Positions 1-8,659 of a stretch of DNA of 64,000 bases are shown here, in pieces (position 1 is the stretch's first letter; every line of letters starts with the position of its first letter). The DNA is from an uncultured Bacillota bacterium (GTDB taxonomy: Bacteria; Bacillota_I; Bacilli_A; RF39; UBA660). Under the pieces are notes generated by a model. That model was not told where the DNA came from, searched no databases, and saw nothing but the letters and a program-made list of their open reading frames with translations. The translations under genes were made by a program, and so were the position numbers. The stretch is taken from positions 323,479 through 387,478 of the forward strand of contig ONIZ01000001.1 of assembly GCA_900317975.1 (NCBI GenBank), written 5' to 3'.

Positions 1-2969
1 TCTACATAACAGATGTCTTCAAATCTCATAAGATATACATTTGTTCCTGGGCTAACATTTGAATAGTTATAGAAGTTAGCCATGTTCTTGTTGTCATATG
101 AATAAGTACCATCATTTGTTATTGAAGTAGAAACATTATATATTTTGAATTCATTAGTTGTAATATTGAATTCCAATCCATTCCAGATGTTCTTATTATA
201 TACTGCCGAACTTGATACACCATGCTCTTTATATGGATATAGTATCTGGCAGTTATCATTTCTTATATAGTTATTGTAGTTTTGATCCCATATCAATGAT
301 GCATTAGAATTAGACTTGTCTTGAATCTTCTGATTTTCTTCATTAAGATAGATGTCTTGTTTTGTATATGGATTATTCTGACGGAAATAGATCCATTGAC
401 CAAGATGCTGTGGAGCCATTGTCTCATTTATAAGTAATGGTACTCGTTCATAGTTTCCAATTGTTCTATTATAAGCATCTCTATTGTCTTCTAATAATGC
501 TATGTCTGAATTTCCTGGGAATTGTGAATATAGTTTGACAGGATATTTACCAGTATTCTTAATGATGATTCTCATATTCTTCTTTACAAAGGAATCGGCA
601 ATATTACTGTCATTAATATTTATTCTATTGATAGATCCTGAGAACAATTCCAATGTTTCATTATCAAATTCAAGATATACTGAATACTTAGCATTAATTG
701 ATTGCTCTATCAGATCTCTATATTTGTCAATATCATTAGACATAGAAGTAAGTTTGTCTTTCAATGACAATAGATTGTTTTCACTGGTATTGAATCCAGA
801 ATAAATATTTTCTGGCATGTGGAAGAATATCTGATTGTTGGCAATCACTTTATTGTTTATATGCTCTGCATAACCATCATTAATCAATGTCTTATTGAAT
901 GATGAAACAACTGAATCATCTCTGTTCTGAGCAAGAATATCAGCAATCTGTCTTAGTTCCTTATATTCTTCTGGGAATTCAAATGTCATTTCTCTAGACC
1001 ATGGTGTGTAAAGATTGATAAATGGCTGGCCTACATTATATTTGAATCTTACCTTGATGATCACATCTTCATCTTCATTTATAGGAATGTCTAATTGGTT
1101 CCATTTGATAATATTGTCTGAAACATTTTGTTCTTCCCAAATAATATTCATCTTAGAACCTGATTCATTCAATGTTGTTATTCTTTCTTTGTCTTGAGAA
1201 TTATATTTGTTCCAGTTTGTGAATGTTACATCATTTATTGAAGATAACGATGTAGTATCTGTATATAATGATTTGTATTTATATTGAAGATCTATACCAA
1301 TGATCTTTACTTCACTTGGTACGTTCAATGTAGCAAAATATTCTTCAAGTTGATCTGTTGATAGAATACCACGAATACGGAACTTTAGATCTTCTGTATG
1401 CTTCAATACTGATCTTGCATTCAACTGATCTACAACATCATTTAATTGTGTTGTTACCTGTGTTCTTTCTGTATAATATTCTTCAAGTTTCTTTTGTACT
1501 GATATCTGAGATATTGAGATCTCTTGCGACCAGTCAGTATTTGTCAATGTATTATATAAAGTATCTATGTTTGCATTGATTGAAGATAGTTTGTTGTTTA
1601 GTTCTCCCTTCTGATTATGCAAGTTTATGATCTCTTGAGTTGACTTGTCATCAATGATATGCTTGTTTATAGGGATGACCTTGATGTTTGTTGGATCAAT
1701 TGTCAAAGATACAAGATCCTGAATGACATCTGATGTCTGCAATAGATCTATAGTATTGAATGAATATTCTTGAAGTAATGGGTTTGATATATTACTTAAT
1801 CCATACAAGATGTCTCCAATGTTCTTTGCATATTCATTATAGTATGATATGTAGTCAATCTTGTTTCCATTAGAATCATATAATATATTTCCAAATTCAT
1901 CAGTCATGTTTATATTATTAAGATTGATGAATTGAGCATCTGATAGAATACTTCTTACGTTATTATAGATAGTACCAACAAATATTGCAATATATTGATC
2001 TTCCTCAAGTGGTATTTGAAGATAGTTATATTCAGAAAAATCATTCTCATATATTGTGAAGAACATGTTCTGATTTTCAGCAAATGTTTGAATATGAGCG
2101 TGCCCTATGTATTCTTCTATAATGATTTCATTTGTTGATGGATTGACACTTTTTACAAGATAGATATTATTAGTATTGTTCAATGCAAGATAGTCACCTA
2201 TCTTAATCTTGAAACGAATGGATGAGTCTTCTTGGTGCTTGTATTCAATAGTGTCTAATGTTATCTTATAGTTAAGATTCTCTTTATTATTGTCATTAAT
2301 TTCTGACCATGGGTTTCCTGACAACATTGTAGGAATGTCCATAATATTGAATTGAGAATTGTATGTCTCTTTTCTTATTGGTAGATCAATAATAGAATCA
2401 TAATAGTCATAATCATTTCCTCTTACATAAGTATAGAGATGTGCTAAAAGTTCATCATTTGTCTTTATATTGGAAGAACTAACAGTATTGAATATAGATG
2501 CAGATAAAGTATATTTTCTTACAAACATCTTTTCAATGTTATTTGTAAGATTCTTTATATTCATCTTCAAATAAAGCTTTGGTGTTACAAGATCTTTGAA
2601 ATAGTTATTGTCTGTATAAGATGCTACTATGTCTTTGCTATCAATATTCGGCTTTTGTGGAGCTGAATTTGATTTTATGAGATGGAACTTATACATATTT
2701 GATTTGTTCTCAAACCATGCATCTCCACTTTTTGGTATATTAATCAAGTTTGTAAGACTATTTTCTATAGTATCTAACTTGTTTTCCAAATAAAGAAAAG
2801 ATGGTATTGATACAGTACTATGTTCTCCGTCATTATTTACCATATCAACTACAATTTGTGGTGAACTACTTGACAAACTTTGATTCAATGCAGTTAGCAT
2901 ATTGACACAATTTGTATATAAGTCAAAAATCTTTACATAATATTCTTTTATTGTATTGTTAGTTTCCAT
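1..2969 (-). CDS. large virion structural protein (3' end outside window)
   Basis: A minus-strand reading frame starts at the ATG complementary to 2967-2969. I read sample stretches, including the first 550 bases of the window, and found no stop codon before the left edge, giving about 989 visible residues. The protein begins METNNTIKEYYVKIFDLY and is rich in Asn, Ile, Ser and Tyr. Residues about 450-515 look like a coiled coil. The rest looks like beta-rich structural sequence with many short polar repeats. I recognise no named domain. Size, composition and pairing with a second large protein (gap 11 nt) suggest a baseplate, tail or other virion component. This is inference from context. Short plus-strand frames inside it are shadows. 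Confidence 0.85.
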   Translation of the reverse strand, partial: METNNTIKEYYVKIFDLYTNCVNMLTALNQSLSSSSPQIVVDMVNNDGEHSTVSIPSFLYLENKLDTIENSLTNLINIPKSGDAWFENKSNMYKFHLIKSNSAPQKPNIDSKDIVASYTDNNYFKDLVTPKLYLKMNIKNLTNNIEKMFVRKYTLSASIFNTVSSSNIKTNDELLAHLYTYVRGNDYDYYDSIIDLPIRKETYNSQFNIMDIPTMLSGNPWSEINDNNKENLNYKITLDTIEYKHQEDSSIRFKIKIGDYLALNNTNNIYLVKSVNPSTNEIIIEEYIGHAHIQTFAENQNMFFTIYENDFSEYNYLQIPLEEDQYIAIFVGTIYNNVRSILSDAQFINLNNINMTDEFGNILYDSNGNKIDYISYYNEYAKNIGDILYGLSNISNPLLQEYSFNTIDLLQTSDVIQDLVSLTIDPTNIKVIPINKHIIDDKSTQEIINLHNQKGELNNKLSSINANIDTLYNTLTNTDWSQEISISQISVQKKLEEYYTERTQVTTQLNDVVDQLNARSVLKHTEDLKFRIRGILSTDQLEEYFATLNVPSEVKIIGIDLQYKYKSLYTDTTSLSSINDVTFTNWNKYNSQDKERITTLNESGSKMNIIWEEQNVSDNIIKWNQLDIPINEDEDVIIKVRFKYNVGQPFINLYTPWSREMTFEFPEEYKELRQIADILAQNRDDSVVSSFNKTLINDGYAEHINNKVIANNQIFFHMPENIYSGFNTSENNLLSLKDKLTSMSNDIDKYRDLIEQSINAKYSVYLEFDNETLELFSGSINRININDSNIADSFVKKNMRIIIKNTGKYPVKLYSQFPGNSDIALLEDNRDAYNRTIGNYERVPLLINETMAPQHLGQWIYFRQNNPYTKQDIYLNEENQKIQDKSNSNASLIWDQNYNNYIRNDNCQILYPYKEHGVSSSAVYNKNIWNGLEFNITTNEFKIYNVSTSITNDGTYSYDNKNMANFYNYSNVSPGTNVYLMRFEDICYV

Positions 2970-2980
2970 TATATGATGAT

Positions 2981-4357
2981 TTAACTATTTTTTATTTTCC
3001 ATTTTATTCTAGATTGATCTAAGAACTCTTCCAGTTCATCTATTCTAGTTTTCAATTCATTATATCTATTGTCTATCTTACTATCTAGATCTGAAGTCTT
3101 ACTCCATAACTCATCTATGTTTTGGATTGTACCCATGTTATTGATAGTGTTTTCAAGACGAATGATCTTACTTTGTAATGATATTATAAGCTCATTATAT
3201 TTATTAAGCATGTCTACATATTTTGTCTGTTTTGACAATATTTCTGCAAAAGTTATATAGGCATCTTTTATTGCATCTGGGCTATATTCATCATTTTGAA
3301 TCTTAAGTGAATAAGGGAATGGTTTGAACTGTGTGCTTATAAGTAATGACCAGTTTGACGAATATTTTCCAGTTTCTTCAGATTCAAGTGTAATAGTATT
3401 GTCAGAGAAATATATTCCCAATGGTATGTTCTTTTGAGTATATCCCTTGTCTAATTGCTCTGAAGTATCATTCAAAACAATTGTTGATGATGTTTCATTA
3501 TTAGATTCATCTATATCATTTGTTATTATATTATTGATTTCAAGTGAATCAAAAAGAGGAATAATTACATTGAATTTTATACTATCATGATTAGCAGATA
3601 TTGTAATTCCTGTAATACTACTTTGTGTATTGTATATTTTATCTGTATTATTGTCCCATACAGGAGGAATATTTACATAGTCATTAATAGCAGTATTTGC
3701 GGTCAATTCATCAATATTCCATCCATAAAGACAAGTATTTGAATAATCATCACCATTAGCATCTTTATACTCATACATATCATGTCTATCTTGATCTGAT
3801 ATTGTATTAATAGTGAATTTTGGCTTTACTCGCTTTGATGGAGATATAGTACAAATAATATCAGCAAATGTACCATTATAGTCATATTCAACAACATCTC
3901 CCAAATGAGGGAAATCAATGATCTCTTGATAATTAGTTACTAAATCAGTAGTAAAATTTGATTCTAATGTATTAATATCAGTAATATTAGTATTATTAAT
4001 TGATTCAATTCCTGCCTTGTTAAAAGCATAATGATATAATAGCATTATAAGATAACTTAATGGATGACGTAGTTCTATATCTCCATTCTTTGGTAAGTTG
4101 TCTCTTAAGAATGCTAATTTGTTTTCATAATAAGCTGATAGATAGTTTTTTATAAGATCTGCCTTATTTGCATTATATTCATCAGTTGTAACTTTATCTT
4201 TATCTAATGCTTGAAGATATACACATAAGAATCTTGATGGAAACAGTTTTTGATTGATTGCTAATATGTCTCCAGTTAAAGCTTCTGTATAGTTATCAAA
4301 AGTCAAAAAATGTGAATCACTATTCTGTTCATAGAAAATATTTGTCTTTCTCTTCAT
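2981..4357 (-). CDS. virion-associated protein with C-terminal coiled coil
   Basis: 458 residues with no recognised domain. The N-terminal 350 residues are mixed and Asn/Asp-rich, and residues about 385-450 form a heptad-like coiled coil (ISLQSKIIRLENTINNM and following). It lies 11 nt upstream of the large structural gene on the same strand, so the two are probably co-transcribed. The start ATG is preceded by a very AT-rich stretch containing TATAAAAAATA on the minus strand, a loose match to a T4 late promoter. A structural role is inferred from strand, neighbour and composition only. Confidence 0.85.
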   Translation of the reverse strand: MKRKTNIFYEQNSDSHFLTFDNYTEALTGDILAINQKLFPSRFLCVYLQALDKDKVTTDEYNANKADLIKNYLSAYYENKLAFLRDNLPKNGDIELRHPLSYLIMLLYHYAFNKAGIESINNTNITDINTLESNFTTDLVTNYQEIIDFPHLGDVVEYDYNGTFADIICTISPSKRVKPKFTINTISDQDRHDMYEYKDANGDDYSNTCLYGWNIDELTANTAINDYVNIPPVWDNNTDKIYNTQSSITGITISANHDSIKFNVIIPLFDSLEINNIITNDIDESNNETSSTIVLNDTSEQLDKGYTQKNIPLGIYFSDNTITLESEETGKYSSNWSLLISTQFKPFPYSLKIQNDEYSPDAIKDAYITFAEILSKQTKYVDMLNKYNELIISLQSKIIRLENTINNMGTIQNIDELWSKTSDLDSKIDNRYNELKTRIDELEEFLDQSRIKWKIKNS

Positions 4358-4535
4358 GGTATAATATAATATTATAATCTATACTTATTTTTTATAATTA
4401 AAAATAATAATGATGATTAACTTTGTTGTTCTTTTGATTGAAAAATTTCATCGTTAAAACTATTTTCTAATCATAATAATTTATCTTAAAAATTATATAT
4501 ATGAAACAAATTAATTCTTTTTAACATTTATTGAA

Positions 4536-4565
4536 TTGAATATTAATATTAGCTATGTCTATTTT
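4536..4565 (+). promoter_or_regulatory. possible phage promoter for the exonuclease gene
   Basis: TTGAAT and TATTTT are separated by 18 nt, looser than the 16 nt of the main promoter family. It lies in the 240-nt divergent gap before the exonuclease gene. Apart from this, the gap is plain AT-rich sequence with no gene. Confidence 0.35.
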
Positions 4566-4597
4566 ATATATTATAAGAAAATATATTATCTATAGAT

Positions 4598-5335
4598 ATG
4601 AATAATTTTGTAATTTTTGACTTAGAAACAACCGGACTTGATAGAGAAAAGGATCAGATCATTCAATTTGCTGGTATTAAGATTAATAAAGCTACAAATA
4701 AGATTATTGATCAAAAGAACATATATATACAGCCAATTGGTGATTATCATATTCCATATCAGTCTTTCTTTAAGCATAGAATAACAGCAAAGATGTTGAA
4801 TGACAAACCACATTTCAAGGATGTCGCTAAAGAGATCTTTGAATTCTTTGCAGATTCAGATATCATCACTTATAATGGGACATCATTTGACATACCTTTT
4901 TTAGTAAATGAGTTCAAGAAATGTGGTATGACTTTTTCAGTTCTTAATATAGATTGTTATGATGCATTTTTGGAAGAGAAAAGACGAAATGGAAATACAT
5001 TGGAAGATACATATAGAAGATATAAGGGAAAATCAATGGAGGAAGCTGGTCTAACTGCTCATGATGCATTGTCAGATGTTAAAGCAACATATTCAGTATT
5101 TGTGGCTCAGCAACGAAATAACTCATATAATCCTGAACAGATCTTTGGAGAAGACAATGTCATATCAATGCAAGAATTCAATAATGAACTTTGCCCATGC
5201 TTTAATGTTGGTAAATATAAGAATCTTAGTATTGGATTTGTACAGACTATAGATAAGAACTATCTTAACTGGGCAATATCTGATAATTGTAATTTTTCGA
5301 AATCAACAAAGAACTTTATAAAGAAATACATTTAA
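4598..5335 (+). CDS. DnaQ/ExoX-like DEDDh 3'-5' exonuclease
   Basis: 245 residues. The exonuclease domain has ExoI FDLETTG (Asp8, Glu10), ExoII TYNGTSFDIPFL (Asp98) and ExoIII HDALSD (His155, Asp160), the full DEDDh set for two-metal 3'-5' DNA hydrolysis. After a linker, residues about 190-245 carry NVGKYKNLSIGFV and a downstream YLNW, like the small C-terminal domain that follows DnaQ-type nucleases in ExoX-like proteins. The phage polymerase has its own exonuclease domain, so this enzyme is more likely to act in repair, recombination or nucleotide recycling. It opens the plus-strand block after a divergent gap. The family call is firm; the exact substrate is unknown. Confidence 0.9.
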   Translation: MNNFVIFDLETTGLDREKDQIIQFAGIKINKATNKIIDQKNIYIQPIGDYHIPYQSFFKHRITAKMLNDKPHFKDVAKEIFEFFADSDIITYNGTSFDIPFLVNEFKKCGMTFSVLNIDCYDAFLEEKRRNGNTLEDTYRRYKGKSMEEAGLTAHDALSDVKATYSVFVAQQRNNSYNPEQIFGEDNVISMQEFNNELCPCFNVGKYKNLSIGFVQTIDKNYLNWAISDNCNFSKSTKNFIKKYI

Positions 5336-5368
5336 TTATATATATAATCACATTTAATTATTAAATAT

Positions 5369-5785
5369 ATGAGAAAATATTTATTTACATTTTTATTGAT
5401 GTTTACAATGTTGTTTGGAACATCTATTGAGTCAAATGCACAGACTTATACTTATAGGTCATTTCAGTTTTCTTATAAGCAGTTGTTAGATAATGGCCAT
5501 TGGACTAATTGGTCAAAATGGGAGGATTCAAATCTTCTTATTACTATCAATTATGATGATGACGTTATCAATATCTATTCGCAAATGCCTCAGAAGTATG
5601 TTATTGTTAGTCATTCAGACAGTTATACTGATGAATCTGGTGGCCGTCAGGTAAGATTCAATTTCATAGACCAAGACGGTGATAAAGGAACAATTAGGTT
5701 TAGAATTGAAAAGAACGGAAATTCTCAGCTTTATATTGATTTTGCAGATATCATGTGGGTTTATAATGTAAGAAAGATTGAGTAG
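5369..5785 (+). CDS. secreted/periplasmic protein of unknown function
   Basis: 138 residues with a clear signal peptide: MRKYLFTF, a hydrophobic core to about residue 19, then ESNAQ with likely cleavage near residue 24-25. Cleavage before Gln after Asn-Ala is typical of Bacteroidota exported proteins. The mature part is beta-rich (alternating Tyr, Thr, Ser, Asp) and has no Cys. It follows the exonuclease by 33 nt. A phage-encoded exported protein could alter the host envelope, but nothing in the sequence shows this. Confidence 0.85.
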   Translation: MRKYLFTFLLMFTMLFGTSIESNAQTYTYRSFQFSYKQLLDNGHWTNWSKWEDSNLLITINYDDDVINIYSQMPQKYVIVSHSDSYTDESGGRQVRFNFIDQDGDKGTIRFRIEKNGNSQLYIDFADIMWVYNVRKIE

Positions 5786-5813
5786 TAATATGCAAAGATA
5801 AAATTATATTGAG

Positions 5814-5843
5814 TTTAACATTTTAAAAGATTAGAATTATGAA
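5814..5843 (+). repeat. 30-bp leader repeat, copy 1
   Basis: TTTAACATTTTAAAAGATTA followed by GAATTATGAA reads into the start codon of the next gene. An identical 30-bp copy precedes another small hydrophobic gene at 7473-7502. It may be a shared translation-initiation leader or the edge of a duplication. Confidence 0.8.
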
Positions 5844-6027
5844 GGATTTTTTTGTTACAGTATTACTTAAAGTTTTAGTTGATTTGATCCCTGGTTTGTT
5901 GTTTACATTTGCAACAATTGCCACTATGAATATAAATATTGTAGTTGGAATATTTATGTATATTATTGCTTATTCAGGTCTTAATCTACATACATATCTT
6001 ATCAACAAATATGATTTGAACAAATAA
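5839..6027 (+). CDS. small membrane protein
   Basis: 62 residues and almost wholly hydrophobic, with two predicted transmembrane helices (about 5-27 and 30-52) and a short charged C-terminus (NKYDLNK). There is no recognised family. It shares its 30-bp leader with the gene at 7498. It is probably an inner-membrane phage accessory protein. Confidence 0.75.
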   Translation: MKDFFVTVLLKVLVDLIPGLLFTFATIATMNINIVVGIFMYIIAYSGLNLHTYLINKYDLNK

Positions 6028-6041
6028 TTATTATAAAGACA

Positions 6042-6434
6042 ATGGAAATAACGATTAATATTGAAAATGATAGCAAGTTCAATGAAGTACTATCTAAAGA
6101 ACTTGATGCTTTTACAAAAGAAGAACTACATAAGATATGTCAGACAGCTCTTTTAAAATATATGAGTGATCCTGAACGGTTTGATTATCTATTTGTAAAT
6201 AAAACTTATGGGTATGCACGTCCAACTCCATTATTGGAAGAAGCTGCAAGAAAGATAGATTTCCAACCATTATATAAAGACATTCAAGAAAAGATCATTA
6301 AATATATTGGTGAAAACTATCAAGATATTGTTAAAGACATAATCAAGGATATGTTCATTAGAGGATTTGAGAATTCAATTGTATATAGCGCAGATTTTGC
6401 ATATAAGATAAAAGATAGATTACATGAGCTATAA
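6042..6434 (+). CDS. hypothetical protein
   Basis: 130 residues, helical and charged (many Glu, Lys, Asp), with no signal peptide or Cys. No family is recognised. It starts 15 nt after the membrane gene, and its last codons overlap the possible upstream start of the next gene. Confidence 0.8.
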   Translation: MEITINIENDSKFNEVLSKELDAFTKEELHKICQTALLKYMSDPERFDYLFVNKTYGYARPTPLLEEAARKIDFQPLYKDIQEKIIKYIGENYQDIVKDIIKDMFIRGFENSIVYSADFAYKIKDRLHEL

Positions 6435-6435
6435 T

Positions 6436-6642
6436 ATGGAGAAAAATAGAACACTTTATTTTTGGCTAACAGTTGGTAGTATGATAAATCTTTCTGCATA
6501 TTTCATACTAATGTTGATCATACCAGTAAAAGAACAGATCATATTTAAGAAAGAATATTGTCTATTCATGATACCTTTATTGCTCTATTCTATATTTCAA
6601 TTTATAATTAACTATGTTAAGGTAACTGAAGAAGATGATTGA
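6436..6642 (+). CDS. small membrane protein
   Basis: 68 residues from the ATG directly after the upstream stop; an ATG at 6424 would add four residues and overlap the upstream gene. Two hydrophobic segments (about 8-30 and 40-58) and an acidic tail (VTEEDD) indicate a two-helix membrane protein. No family is recognised. Confidence 0.7.
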   Translation: MEKNRTLYFWLTVGSMINLSAYFILMLIIPVKEQIIFKKEYCLFMIPLLLYSIFQFIINYVKVTEEDD

Positions 6643-6684
6643 TATTAATAAGAAAATTTGAATAGTTTAATTTGTGATGCCATT

Positions 6685-6912
6685 ATGAAAAAATATAGAA
6701 TTATTAAAGAGATACGGGATAAAGAAGTATATTTCATGCCTCAAAAGAAGACCTTATTTAGGTGGAAATATCTTAAGGGTTATACTTCAATAGAGTTTAG
6801 TTTTTCATATCCGCTTCGTTTTGACACTTATGATAAAGCTCTTGAATGCATTATGAATGATGAAGATGTTAAAATTACATTTATAAAAGGTGATAGAATT
6901 CTAATAGTATGA
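6685..6912 (+). CDS. hypothetical protein
   Basis: 75 residues starting MKKYRIIKEI. The frame is open further upstream but only to a TTG codon, so the first ATG is preferred. The protein is basic and aromatic-rich. Its TGA overlaps the ATG of the zinc-ribbon gene (ATGA), indicating translational coupling. Confidence 0.7.
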   Translation: MKKYRIIKEIRDKEVYFMPQKKTLFRWKYLKGYTSIEFSFSYPLRFDTYDKALECIMNDEDVKITFIKGDRILIV

Positions 6913-7088
6913 AAGTAATAAAAGAACCACAGAAACCTAAAGTTAATTGGACTAAGCAAATAGTATGTCCAATGTGTGGAGCTACTCTTGAATATACAAA
7001 TTTAGATATACAGAGGAGGCAGCTTAGATATAATGAATTAGAAAATACTATAACATGTGGGTATTGTCATAAATGGTTTTGTGTATGA
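6909..7088 (+). CDS. zinc-ribbon miniprotein
   Basis: 59 residues. CPMCG and CGYCH about 30 residues apart give a four-Cys zinc ribbon. ATGA overlaps join it to the genes on both sides. It belongs to a scattered set of unrelated zinc-ribbon miniproteins in this window. Such proteins often bind nucleic acid or RNA polymerase, but nothing more specific is visible. Confidence 0.75.
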   Translation: MKVIKEPQKPKVNWTKQIVCPMCGATLEYTNLDIQRRQLRYNELENTITCGYCHKWFCV

Positions 7089-7456
7089 TGAATATATTTA
7101 GAAAGATACGAGATGCATTAGTAAATTATTTTTCTAATATTGGTAAAGAGCTAAAAGAATATTTTAAAAATAATTTGGGAGAAACTCTATTTGGAATTGG
7201 ATGTTTTGTCTTTTTCATTCTGTTTTTTATAATACCTAAAATAATGACAATAGTATTAGTTACATTATTTTTTATTGGTATGTTATTTTTTATATCATTA
7301 TTATGGTGGTATAATTTACAAATAACACTAAATGAAACGAAATATCCATATCTTGCAACAACATTATATATATTTATTTGGTTATTATGTGCTATAGTTG
7401 CTATATATTGTATAATTTTAATAGATAAGGCAGTGTATTTAGATAAAGGAATTTGA
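7085..7456 (+). CDS. membrane protein
   Basis: 123 residues from the ATG that overlaps the previous stop; ATG 7073 and ATG 7088 are alternatives. An amphipathic N-terminus is followed by three or four hydrophobic segments (about 37-56, 58-78, 92-113). No family is recognised. Confidence 0.75.
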   Translation: MMNIFRKIRDALVNYFSNIGKELKEYFKNNLGETLFGIGCFVFFILFFIIPKIMTIVLVTLFFIGMLFFISLLWWYNLQITLNETKYPYLATTLYIFIWLLCAIVAIYCIILIDKAVYLDKGI

Positions 7457-7472
7457 TTATGAAAATAGTTTT

Positions 7473-7502
7473 TTTAACATTTTAAAAGATTAGAATTATG
7501 AA
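7473..7502 (+). repeat. 30-bp leader repeat, copy 2
   Basis: Identical to 5814-5843, again ending in the start codon of a small hydrophobic gene. Confidence 0.8.
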
Positions 7503-7740
7503 AAATTTAAAAACTTTTTTATTAGGTATGTTTTTTTGTTTTGGTATGTTAATGCTACAAAGCTCAATTAATGGTGGAATATATGATCATCAACAGCCAA
7601 TGACTCAAACAGTAACTATCAAATATTTATATGGGGAGAATGGAGCAAAGTATAGTTTGATAATTACAGAATCAACAGATCATAATAAATGTGTTTCTGT
7701 TCATACACAACTTGTAACAGGAACCCTTCATAAAAAATAA
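7498..7740 (+). CDS. small exported or membrane-anchored protein
   Basis: 80 residues with an N-terminal hydrophobic segment (about 6-24) that could be a signal peptide or anchor. It is followed by a short Thr/Ser-rich region with one Cys. No family is recognised. It shares its leader with the gene at 5839. Confidence 0.65.
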   Translation: MKNLKTFLLGMFFCFGMLMLQSSINGGIYDHQQPMTQTVTIKYLYGENGAKYSLIITESTDHNKCVSVHTQLVTGTLHKK

Positions 7741-7772
7741 AATTAATTAAAAATTCTAAAATAAAAAAAATC

Positions 7773-8201
7773 ATGATAGACATCAATAAGAAAATTATGG
7801 AAGCTATGAAAGCCCATGATAAGGTAGCATCAGAAACATATAAGCTGCTTAAGGCAAAGATTCTTGAGTTCAAGACAGCAAAGAATGCAAGAGAGTATAA
7901 TGATGCTGAGGAGATCAATTTGATCAATAAGATGATTGCTGATAGAAACAATTCTGCAGATATCTATAAGCAGAACAACCGGCAAGACTTGGCAGATGCA
8001 GAATATGCTCAAGCTAAGGTGCTTCAAGAACTCTTGCCAGCATTGCCTACACAAGAGGATATTGTCAACTATCTTAATGAGAACTACTCAGATGGTATTG
8101 AGAAGAAAATGATGGGTGTTGTTATTAAAGAAGTTAAAGAAAAGCTTCTTGGAGCAGATGGTAAGACTGTTGCTGATTGTGTAAAGAACATTCTAAAATA
8201 A
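7773..8201 (+). CDS. YqeY/GatB-like domain protein
   Basis: 142 residues, close to the usual 147-150 of YqeY proteins. The N-terminal half is helical, with the family pattern of about 45 residues leading to EAEEIN-like and NRQDLADAEYAQAKVLQELLP. The C-terminal half (PTQEDIVNYLNE, MGVVIKEVKEK, ADGKTVADCVKNIL) matches the small helical domain shared with GatB, which binds tRNA in the amidotransferase. The role of free-standing YqeY is not well defined. A phage copy could touch tRNA or translation, but this is inference. Confidence 0.8.
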   Translation: MIDINKKIMEAMKAHDKVASETYKLLKAKILEFKTAKNAREYNDAEEINLINKMIADRNNSADIYKQNNRQDLADAEYAQAKVLQELLPALPTQEDIVNYLNENYSDGIEKKMMGVVIKEVKEKLLGADGKTVADCVKNILK

Positions 8202-8207
8202 AGATCT

Positions 8208-8474
8208 ATGATTACAGAAATAGAAGATATTCAAGGAAAATCACTTAATGTTGGTGATCATGTTGCATGGGGAGAAACTACTAGTACTTCTAATGCTGTA
8301 ATTTGTCATGGTGAAATAGTTAGTATTATTAAAAAGCCTTTTCAAACTCATATAAAAGTAAAAATTATAAAAGAAGGAGGATATGCTCTCCTTAAAGGAG
8401 GATATTGGTCAGCAATTGATCAGATAAGAACATTTATATATCCACGAAATTATCATAATCTAATAAAACTTTAA
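8208..8474 (+). CDS. hypothetical protein, SH3/KOW-like
   Basis: 88 residues. The LNVGDHVAWGE start and short beta-strand pattern resemble the small SH3-like barrels common in Bacteroidota phages. The family assignment is tentative. It starts 6 nt after the YqeY-like gene. Confidence 0.7.
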   Translation: MITEIEDIQGKSLNVGDHVAWGETTSTSNAVICHGEIVSIIKKPFQTHIKVKIIKEGGYALLKGGYWSAIDQIRTFIYPRNYHNLIKL

Positions 8475-8478
8475 TAAT

Positions 8479-8574
8479 ATGAAAGATAAGATTAAGACTC
8501 ATGTAACAGCTATTATGTTGTTTATTGTATTATTGGGATGTTTAGGTTCTCTATACTTTTTACTTAGTAATTAA
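8479..8574 (+). CDS. 31-residue single-pass membrane peptide
   Basis: ATG to TAA in the gap after the SH3-like gene. It encodes a charged N-terminus (MKDKIKTH) and one hydrophobic helix (about 9-28). Its position between tightly packed genes supports a real gene, but the length is at the limit of what can be judged. Confidence 0.45.
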   Translation: MKDKIKTHVTAIMLFIVLLGCLGSLYFLLSN

Positions 8575-8603
8575 CTTTTATTAACAGATATATCTTTATA
8601 TTA

Positions 8604-8623
8604 TTGAAAATCTGTTCTATATT
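8604..8623 (+). promoter_or_regulatory. variant promoter-like element with short spacer
   Basis: TTGAAA and CTATATTATAATAT match the two ends of the phage promoter, but the spacer is only 8 nt instead of 16. TTGAA lies inside a hairpin formed by AACAGAT (8583-8589) and ATCTGTT (8610-8616). It may be a deleted promoter or a different control element for the next gene. Confidence 0.3.
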
Positions 8624-8659
8624 ATAATATAATTATATATAAACTTAAATTTTACAACT

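Noticed and set aside
484-1579. Plus-strand open frames at the left edge (60-106 codons)
   Set aside because: They lie inside the long minus-strand structural gene and read as antisense shadows with no start context or family match.
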